A stretch of DNA of 12,981 nt from Bacteroidota bacterium. Its GTDB lineage: Bacteria > Bacteroidota > Kryptoniia > Kryptoniales > JAKASW01. Positions 7,391-12,981 of this stretch are shown here, in pieces. The position numbers and the translations under genes were made by a program. Every line of letters begins with the position of its first letter. Position 1 is the first letter of the stretch. The stretch covers positions 1-12,981 of the forward strand of contig JAJYOS010000075.1 in the NCBI GenBank assembly GCA_021796055.1, in the 5' to 3' direction. The notes below the pieces were generated by a model. It was not told where the DNA came from. It ran no database searches and saw nothing but the letters and a program-made list of their open reading frames with translations.

Positions 7391-7419
7391 TTGACATTTA
7401 CAACCTCGCGGACTAAAAT
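7391..7419 (+). promoter_or_regulatory. Near-consensus promoter upstream of the sulfur-type cluster
   Basis: TTGACA (7391-7396), a 17-base spacer and TAAAAT (7414-7419) form an almost ideal housekeeping-sigma promoter: six of six and five of six matches. Transcription would start near 7426, which gives a leader of about 440 nt before the start codon at 7865. Confidence 0.55.
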
Positions 7420-7425
7420 TAAACG

Positions 7426-7864
7426 CTTTCCGCTTGGTTGACGCGAATGTGGCGATCCATCCTGGACGTCAACCTACCCGGCACAGTTGAGATAGCAACG
7501 GATGCGCTTACCGGATTCCGGAACAGTCATCCGTTCACAGAGAGATACCAAACAGAGCAGAACCAAAACCCGGCAGCATTGTTAGCAGCTTGAGCACTTT
7601 TGTCTTCCCGCGCGACATCCGGGCCTATAGAGGAGTATACCGGATGAAGGCGCATTTACCTAGCCACGGTCGAACGACATGCTTCGATAACAATTTGGAG
7701 CGACGTCAAGTCGGCGTTATGGTTCAAAAAAAGTGGTGGCATCCGCGATATGCAATACTATACGCGGAAAATTTCAGAAACGAAATCCTGCCGGTTGGAT
7801 TCCGCGTGCTCATTCCAATCAAATCCCAATAACGACTAGAACACTAAGGAGGAGGAACCAACAA
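7426..7864 (+). other. Long untranslated leader or gene-free region before the cluster
   Basis: No convincing gene is present. A small ATG frame at 7719-7832 (37 codons, ending in LPVGFRVLIPIKSQ) has no clear ribosome site and may be a decayed gene end. I found no riboswitch family I can name. The region ends in AAGGAGGAGG (7846-7855), a very strong ribosome site nine bases before the ATG at 7865. Confidence 0.35.
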
Positions 7865-8806
7865 ATGAAAAACAAATTTAAAATGAAGGTCGCCGCTTTT
7901 CTTGCGCTCGGCCTTCTGTCATTTGCTTTCATCCAGAAGGCGAATGCGCAGAGAGTCTACCCGCCATGGTCAACATTCCCGCAGCCGGGCAAGCAATTTA
8001 CCGTACCAGGCATCGACGATGTCCCGGACCTGCACGGAGACATCAATAATCCCCAGCTTGTGATTTTCTTCGCTGGAAACCAGTTCATGGTAGTGCCAGA
8101 CCTGATCAAGGCTTTCCAGGAAGAATACCCCCAGTACAAGCGCATTTTTGTAGAGACACTCCCTCCGGGTATCCTGCTTGATCAGATCGCGCAGGGGGGG
8201 ATAGTAATCGGTAATATGCGCATATCTCTGAAACCGGATATTTTCACTGCCGGGAAGGCACGGATCGCGATGCTCACGAAGGAGAAGCACCTCTTCACGG
8301 AGTCTGTGGTCTACGCCAAAAACAGGCTGGCCATAATGGTGTACAAGGGTAACCCGCTTCACATCACGTCGTTAAACGATCTCGGCAAGCCGAACGTAAG
8401 GGTCAGCATGCCGAACCCGCAATGGGAAGGGGTTGCACGGACGATCATCGCCACTTATCGAAAGGCAGGGGGAGAGAAGCTGATTAAGGAGATAATGGAC
8501 GAGAAGGTCAAGGCCGGAACAACTTTTCTCACCCACATACATCACAGGCAAACTCCGATCCGCATCATCGAAAGAAAATCCGATGCCGGTCCGGTATGGT
8601 ACACGGAAGCATTTTTCCAAAAGATGATAGGAAATCCGATCGAAGCGGTTCAGATCCCCGCGAAGATAAACACGGTGGTGACTTACTCTGCCGCTTTGCT
8701 GGCGAACGCGCCGCATCCGCAAGCCGCCAAGGATTTCCTTAAGTTCCTGGAGACGAAGAAGAGCTCCGAAATTTACCAGAAGTATGGCTTCATGCCAGTG
8801 AAGTAA
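7865..8806 (+). CDS. Orphan periplasmic substrate-binding protein, ModA-like (type 2 fold)
   Basis: The 313-residue exported protein has a signal peptide ending KANA-Q (residue 29). The start at 7865 was chosen for the adjacent strong Shine-Dalgarno site and the signal peptide; the frame extends 44 codons further upstream, but those residues look random. The order of elements follows molybdate-type binding proteins: LVIFFAGNQFMVVPDLIKAF (about 65-84), VETLPPGILLDQIAQGG (96-112), LAIMVYKGNP (155-164), LGKPNVRVSMPNPQ (173-186), DAGPVWYTEAFF (240-251), and a closing PHPQAAKDFLKFL...YGFMP. The usual serine-rich oxyanion loop of ModA is not obvious, whereas a HIHHRQTP motif (224-231) stands out. 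No permease or ATPase gene is adjacent. It is the first gene of a cluster with a TsdA-like cytochrome and a DsrE protein, which suggests binding of a sulfur oxyanion or a role as periplasmic partner rather than in uptake. Confidence 0.8.
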   Translation: MKNKFKMKVAAFLALGLLSFAFIQKANAQRVYPPWSTFPQPGKQFTVPGIDDVPDLHGDINNPQLVIFFAGNQFMVVPDLIKAFQEEYPQYKRIFVETLPPGILLDQIAQGGIVIGNMRISLKPDIFTAGKARIAMLTKEKHLFTESVVYAKNRLAIMVYKGNPLHITSLNDLGKPNVRVSMPNPQWEGVARTIIATYRKAGGEKLIKEIMDEKVKAGTTFLTHIHHRQTPIRIIERKSDAGPVWYTEAFFQKMIGNPIEAVQIPAKINTVVTYSAALLANAPHPQAAKDFLKFLETKKSSEIYQKYGFMPVK

Positions 8807-8855
8807 GAGCGATTTGATGAGTTTATTTTTCGGTTCTTTAAAAGGAGAGTGAAAT

Positions 8856-9659
8856 ATGAAAAGAAAAGTCTTATTGCCGGCGGCGCTTCTCGCGCTGCTG
8901 GTCGGCGCTTTTGCGGCCGCTAATTTCGGAGACTCGGTTTTCGCGAGGAGTCCTCAAAAAAGCATGATGGTGGATGGGGTGAGATATGCTGCCCCTTCGC
9001 CGAACGAGGCGCCCGCTTCCATAAGGGCCGCGGTCATGCTCGGCTACAACATAATGAATGATCCTCAGAAGTATGTGAGTCAGTATGTCGGTGACAGCGT
9101 CACTTGCTCGAGCTGCCATTTCAACGGAGGTATCTCACCGGGAGGGAAGAACGGCGGTCTCTCGCTCGTGGGAGTCGCCGCTAAGTATCCGGCTTACAGG
9201 TCGCGGTCGGGACAAGTGGATGACATCATCGCCCGAACTAACGCGTGCTTCCTTAGAAGCATGAATGGCAAAGCGCTTCCTCCGGACAGCAAGGAGATGG
9301 TGGCGATAGTCACTTATTTTCATTGGATATCAAAGGGAATCCCGATCTACGGGAGAATTCCCTGGCTCGGACTCAAGCATATCGAGAGCCGCCACAAGCC
9401 TAACGCGGTTGCCGGGAAGAAGGTATTTACACAAACATGCGTCGCGTGTCATGGAATGGATGGCCAGGGAACGAAGATCGCTCCGCCGCTTTGGGGAAAG
9501 TACTCGTTTAATGATGGAGCCGGCATGGCACATCTGCAGAATTTTGCCGCCTTCGTCCACGACAATATGCCGTATCAGGTTTCAAATCTGACACCGGATC
9601 AGGCGCTCGACGTTGCTGCGTATGTTACCGCTCAACCGAGGCCGCATTTCGTCAAATGA
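8856..9659 (+). CDS. tsdA: Diheme cytochrome c, TsdA-like (thiosulfate dehydrogenase / tetrathionate reductase family)
   Basis: This 267-residue periplasmic protein has a signal peptide ending near VFA-R (residue 30). Two heme attachment motifs are present, CSSCH at 84-88 and CVACH at 195-199. Between them lies NACFLRSMNG, with Cys131 where TsdA enzymes have the Cys that ligates the catalytic heme, followed by the family's Arg-Ser. Other TsdA-like stretches are YPAYRSRSGQ (111-120), PPLWGKYSFNDGAGMAHL (210-227) and NMPY (237-240), whose Met238 is the likely axial ligand of the second heme. TsdA interconverts thiosulfate and tetrathionate, passing electrons through the second heme. AAAGGAG is eight bases before the ATG, and the gene begins 49 nt after the binding-protein gene. 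The direction of reaction and true substrate cannot be read from sequence. Confidence 0.85.
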   Translation: MKRKVLLPAALLALLVGAFAAANFGDSVFARSPQKSMMVDGVRYAAPSPNEAPASIRAAVMLGYNIMNDPQKYVSQYVGDSVTCSSCHFNGGISPGGKNGGLSLVGVAAKYPAYRSRSGQVDDIIARTNACFLRSMNGKALPPDSKEMVAIVTYFHWISKGIPIYGRIPWLGLKHIESRHKPNAVAGKKVFTQTCVACHGMDGQGTKIAPPLWGKYSFNDGAGMAHLQNFAAFVHDNMPYQVSNLTPDQALDVAAYVTAQPRPHFVK

Positions 9660-9696
9660 TGAAAAATCATAAAAACACAATAAGAGGAGGAACATC

Positions 9697-10245
9697 ATGA
9701 AAGGAATCACCAAACTGTTATTCGTCGCCTTGCTGGTCGGAAGCGTTTCTGGCTTAGCGAGCGCGCAAACAAAATGGGAATACCCCGTTATAAAGGGGTA
9801 CGGCCCGGTTCACCCGTTGCCTAACGCGGCGGTCCAGCCCGATAAGTCGATAAACTACAAAATACTCTTCGACGTGACGCAGGCTTCGAAGAACAATGCA
9901 AAGGTCGACCCGGCGCTCGCTCACATCGCGAGATTGATAAACGTGTTCGCGTCCGCGGGCACGATGCCGAGCCAGATGAAGTTGGTCGCCGTTATTCATG
10001 GTCCGGCCACCCCGATCGTCCTTGACAACGCAGCGTTCAAGGCGAAGTTCGGTATAGATAATCCGAACATTAAACTCATCAATGAACTCAAGAAGAACGG
10101 CGTCGTCATTTATGTCTGCGGCCAGGCTCTGGCAGACATGAGTTACAAGCACGCGTGGGTGAACAAAGATATCACGATAGCCCTTTCCGCGCTCACCGTC
10201 GTTCCGACATATCAGCTGATGGGATATGCTTTAATGGCCTGGTAA
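9697..10245 (+). CDS. Exported DsrE-family protein
   Basis: The 182-residue product has a signal peptide ending ASA-Q (residue 23), so it acts in the periplasm, unlike the cytoplasmic DsrEFH and TusBCD proteins. The DsrE fold is visible in YKILFDVTQ (54-62), the helix around HIARLINVFASAG (76-88), MKLVAVIHGPAT (94-105), IKLINELKKNGVVIYVCGQAL (125-145) and ALSALTVVPTYQLMGYALM (162-180). Its only Cys, Cys141 in VCGQA, sits where DsrE proteins place their sulfur-carrying cysteine. GAGGAGG is six bases before the ATG; the gap to the cytochrome gene is 37 nt, and a strong terminator follows. I infer a sulfur-carrier or sulfur-relay role beside the cytochrome; direct evidence is lacking. Confidence 0.85.
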   Translation: MKGITKLLFVALLVGSVSGLASAQTKWEYPVIKGYGPVHPLPNAAVQPDKSINYKILFDVTQASKNNAKVDPALAHIARLINVFASAGTMPSQMKLVAVIHGPATPIVLDNAAFKAKFGIDNPNIKLINELKKNGVVIYVCGQALADMSYKHAWVNKDITIALSALTVVPTYQLMGYALMAW

Positions 10246-10276
10246 GATTCAGGGCCGCGATTCAATGATTTAATAG

Positions 10277-10318
10277 GGATGACTCCCCGGCATTTGATGG
10301 GGGAGTCATCCTTTTTTT
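10277..10318 (+). terminator. Intrinsic terminator closing the three-gene cluster
   Basis: GGATGACTCCCC (10277-10288), an 11-base loop, GGGGAGTCATCC (10300-10311) and seven T residues (10312-10318). The 12-bp stem is perfect. It begins about 30 bases after the DsrE stop codon and marks the end of the transcript. Confidence 0.93.
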
Positions 10319-10469
10319 CTGCAACGATGTCCGCAACGGAGGAGCGACATTCGGTCATCCCGCATCACATGACTTCACTCAAATCAGTAACTCACCTTTT
10401 GCGCTTGCTTGTTCCCACGATCGCCTTAAATTGCATCTGATATTGTATACACATAAATGGAAATAGGAA

Positions 10470-12981
10470 ATGCGAAATCGGATTATTCAACTGAATATAA
10501 TTGCGTTAGCCTTTTTCGCCCTGAGCGGGGCGGGAAGCGCTGCTACCAGGGTCGTGTGGAGGATAGGGAGGTTCGATCACTCGTCGCGGGAGTTTCACGG
10601 CGAGAGAAGTTTTGTCCAGCGACGCGAGCGCAAGCCTACGATGACCCATGTGGTCTACTCGATTGGCCGCAGCACATGGAAGGACTGGCCCGACTACCTT
10701 CCGACGCGGAACGGAAATTCAGACGACAAAAGCGGCCCTTCGTACGCGATACGTTTCAACATGAAAAAGCAGCCAACAGGTATATACATATTCAGAGCCG
10801 CCTTTACGAATCTCGATTTACTCGGCGGGGGTATGGATGCCAGACGCCGGTTGTCGATCCTCAGGCTGAACATCAACGGACGAGCGGGTGAAGCATATCA
10901 GCATCCGCGCTGGCATGCCACATCTGACGGGCGCAAAGTCCTGGATGACGCCATTGACCTGTTGATACCGACTGAGTATTTGAAGCTTGGGATGAACACT
11001 CTTACGCTGAGCGCCTTCGACAATCCACCCGCGCACAACGCGTCAAGCAATTCGGGCCTCTACTTCGACGCGCTGGAACTTCTGAATGACACCGGCAATA
11101 CATTCGATAAGCGCGAAGTGTCCGTACGAGTCGAGCCGACAGTTTTCTATAAGCATGTCGACGGTGGCCTGTCTGAGATCGTCGACGTGTTTGCGTCCTT
11201 CAACGTGCCATCTGAAGGGGGGCGAATTTCATTATCGGTCGATGGACACGATTACAACAAAACGTTGAGTGGTACCCGCAGCTTCGGTGAGTGGAAGGCT
11301 TCGTTCGAGGTGCCTGAATTTTCGCCCGGCACCAATGCAGTAGTTTTAGCCGTCGTAAATGGGCAAATGGAGCAATTCCGCGAAACGCTGACTCCGGCGA
11401 AAAAATGGGACGTATTCATGATTCCCAGTATCCACCTAGACGTCGGCTTCACCGATTACAGGCCGAAAGTCGCGCTTCTTCAAGGTCAGGTTATCGGCGA
11501 AGCGATGCATCTCATCAAAGCTCATCCGGATTTCAACTATAGCCCCGATGGCTTCTGGGCCGTTCAGCATTTTTTCGAGGATAGAAGCAAGGTTGAGAGG
11601 AACAGGTTTTTGAAACTCGCCGCGGACAAAAAGTTGTTTGTCCCGGCTCAGTACGCGAATTTGCTCACAGGATTTGCTTCGACGGAAACCCTGATAAGAT
11701 CGCTTTATCCTGCGTATCAATTCGACCGGGAACACGATCTTCCATTTAATTACGCTAACATAACCGACGTGCCATCCTATTCCTGGTCTTATGCTTCCGT
11801 CCTTGCCGACGCCGGAATAAAATACTTTGAAGCTGCGAGCAACAATGGACACGCGCCGATTTTCAGGCTCGGGGGGCTTGACGGGCGAACTCCATTCTGG
11901 TGGGAAGGACCTGATGGGAAGAAAGTGTTCATGTGGTACACGAAGCGCTACGCCCAGATGGCCCGTCTCTTTGGCGTCAAACCGGATATAAAAATCGGAG
12001 AAGATGCTCTCCCAAGGTTCCTTGGCTTCTACAGCAGGCCTTCGTATAAATCTGACGCTGTCATTGTGTTCGGCGACCAGCACGAGAACGCCTACATGGA
12101 TCCGGGATTTGCATCGCTCGCAGGCAAATGGGACAGCATTTACGCTTATCCACATCTGAGTTATTCCGGCATCGCGGAGGCGATGTCCCACATCAGGAAA
12201 CAATTCGGGAAAGACATACCGGTAATTCGTGGCGACGGTGGCCCGTATTGGGAGGATGGAATCGCATCGGACGCGAAATTCGCCTCGATCGACCGAAAGA
12301 CCGAGCAAATGGCTCTTTCAGCGGAGAAGCTTTCGACTATGACGTCGCTTCTTGACCCACGGATCGAATTGAGCCGGACTTTACTGAACAACATGTGGCA
12401 AAATATTCTTCTTTACGATGAGCACACATGGGGATCTTCAGAAGATATCTCGGATCCAGGTAGCATCCAGTCGGTCAGCCAACTGGCGGCGAAGCATTTG
12501 TTCGCTCTCAGAGCGCGCCACGATTGTATGACCATAATTAGGACAAGCGCTGACGCGATCTCTGAAAGGATCGGTGCGAGAGCGCAGACACTTGTCGCGT
12601 TTAATACTCTTAATTGGGCAAGAGGTGGAATGATCAACGCAGATATTCCGATTGGGTCCCGCGTCTTCGACGCCGTGAACGGTCGCGTTGTCCCTTTCCA
12701 GATCCTCGGCAAGTGGAGGACTGTTCAAAAGGTGCGATTCGAGAGCGGCAAAATCTCTCCGCTTGGTTATAAGTCATTTGTCGTCAGGAGGGTGAAAACT
12801 CATCCGGTTTCCTCTGCTGCGGGGCCAGCGACAGACACACTTGAAAACCGATATTATCGCATCGTACTGGATCCCGGGAGCGGAGCGGTAAGGAGCATCT
12901 TCGACAAACAGCTCGGCAAAGAACTCGTGAACCAGGCGAGCCCCTATCGTTTCGACCAGTATGTTTATGTGGCATGCCAGC
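10470..12981 (+). CDS. Exported GH38-type glycoside hydrolase (alpha-mannosidase-like) with N-terminal rhamnogalacturonan-lyase-type domain; truncated by window end
   Basis: The frame starting at ATG 10470 stays open to the window edge (837 residues visible). A signal peptide is predicted to end near GSA-A (residue 24). Residues about 27-200 resemble the C-terminal carbohydrate-binding domain of family 4 polysaccharide lyases: WRIGRFDHSSREF, YSIGRSTWKDWPDYLP, NMKKQPTGIYIFRAAF, LRLNINGRAG and SGLYFDALELL. A beta-rich linker follows. From about 316 the GH38 catalytic domain begins with SIHLDVGFTDY, with His322 and Asp324 as likely metal ligands. Asp433 in ITDVPSYSW is a candidate nucleophile, GDQHEN starts at 536, and DEHTWG at 650-655 replaces the classical HHDAITGT-type motif. 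The C-terminal beta region begins after about 680 (AQTLVAFNTLNWARGG). The expected activity is on alpha-linked sugars of plant or microbial polysaccharides; specificity is uncertain because of the altered motifs. Confidence 0.8.
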   Translation, partial: MRNRIIQLNIIALAFFALSGAGSAATRVVWRIGRFDHSSREFHGERSFVQRRERKPTMTHVVYSIGRSTWKDWPDYLPTRNGNSDDKSGPSYAIRFNMKKQPTGIYIFRAAFTNLDLLGGGMDARRRLSILRLNINGRAGEAYQHPRWHATSDGRKVLDDAIDLLIPTEYLKLGMNTLTLSAFDNPPAHNASSNSGLYFDALELLNDTGNTFDKREVSVRVEPTVFYKHVDGGLSEIVDVFASFNVPSEGGRISLSVDGHDYNKTLSGTRSFGEWKASFEVPEFSPGTNAVVLAVVNGQMEQFRETLTPAKKWDVFMIPSIHLDVGFTDYRPKVALLQGQVIGEAMHLIKAHPDFNYSPDGFWAVQHFFEDRSKVERNRFLKLAADKKLFVPAQYANLLTGFASTETLIRSLYPAYQFDREHDLPFNYANITDVPSYSWSYASVLADAGIKYFEAASNNGHAPIFRLGGLDGRTPFWWEGPDGKKVFMWYTKRYAQMARLFGVKPDIKIGEDALPRFLGFYSRPSYKSDAVIVFGDQHENAYMDPGFASLAGKWDSIYAYPHLSYSGIAEAMSHIRKQFGKDIPVIRGDGGPYWEDGIASDAKFASIDRKTEQMALSAEKLSTMTSLLDPRIELSRTLLNNMWQNILLYDEHTWGSSEDISDPGSIQSVSQLAAKHLFALRARHDCMTIIRTSADAISERIGARAQTLVAFNTLNWARGGMINADIPIGSRVFDAVNGRVVPFQILGKWRTVQKVRFESGKISPLGYKSFVVRRVKTHPVSSAAGPATDTLENRYYRIVLDPGSGAVRSIFDKQLGKELVNQASPYRFDQYVYVACQ

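Noticed and set aside
7733..7864. Upstream extension of the binding-protein gene by 44 codons
   Set aside because: The ATG at 7865 has a strong ribosome site and begins a typical signal peptide; the extension would bury that signal and is not protein-like.
10457..10891. 144-codon plus-strand frame starting just before the GH38-type gene
   Set aside because: It is a shifted frame of the N-terminal domain; the frame from 10470 has a signal peptide and recognisable domains and remains open far beyond.
11436..12308. Long minus-strand open frame (290 codons) opposite the GH38-type gene
   Set aside because: Its translation shows no domain pattern, and the opposite strand encodes a clearly recognisable hydrolase over the same bases; it is a codon-usage shadow.

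Overview
The window looks like a chromosomal segment from a free-living Gram-negative bacterium of the Bacteroidota/Chlorobiota/Ignavibacteriota group. The clearest pointer is the large secreted protein at 1044-3299. It ends in a typical type IX secretion (Por secretion tail) sorting domain with the QNYPNPFNP and SGVYFYRL motifs common in Ignavibacteria-like genomes. Many of the products are exported (signal peptides, outer-membrane barrel, periplasmic redox proteins). No RNA genes, CRISPR arrays or intact mobile elements were seen. The assignment to this group is an inference from the sorting domain and general style, not from a marker gene.

Layout. 2-271 is the 3' end of an unrecognised gene. 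272-681 is non-coding and carries a BIME-like inverted repeat. 682-3299 holds a small lipoprotein-like gene followed closely by an M30-like secreted metallopeptidase. 3300-3702 is non-coding with decayed dispersed-repeat fragments. 3703-4350 encodes an outer-membrane beta-barrel protein. 4532-4975 (minus) is a dCMP deaminase, divergent from 5142-5633, a secreted protein built from 14-15-residue GxQxGxxN repeats, which ends at a strong terminator. 5836-6225 (minus) is a DUF302-type protein, divergent from 6474-7160, a six-helix membrane protein. 7161-7864 is a long regulatory region containing a near-consensus promoter and a leader of about 440 nt.

The most interesting part is 7865-10245, a three-gene cluster closed by a strong intrinsic terminator. 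It encodes an orphan ModA-like periplasmic binding protein, a TsdA-like diheme cytochrome c (thiosulfate dehydrogenase/tetrathionate reductase family, with the Cys that serves as heme ligand in that family) and an exported DsrE-family protein with one Cys. All three have signal peptides and strong Shine-Dalgarno sites, and no ABC permease or ATPase accompanies the binding protein. I infer a periplasmic sulfur-oxyanion or sulfane-sulfur redox module in which a binding protein, an electron-transfer enzyme and a sulfur-carrier-like protein work together.

From 10470 to the window end a large open frame encodes an exported GH38-type (alpha-mannosidase-like) glycoside hydrolase. It is preceded by a domain resembling the C-terminal carbohydrate-binding domain of family 4 rhamnogalacturonan lyases, and it is cut by the window edge.
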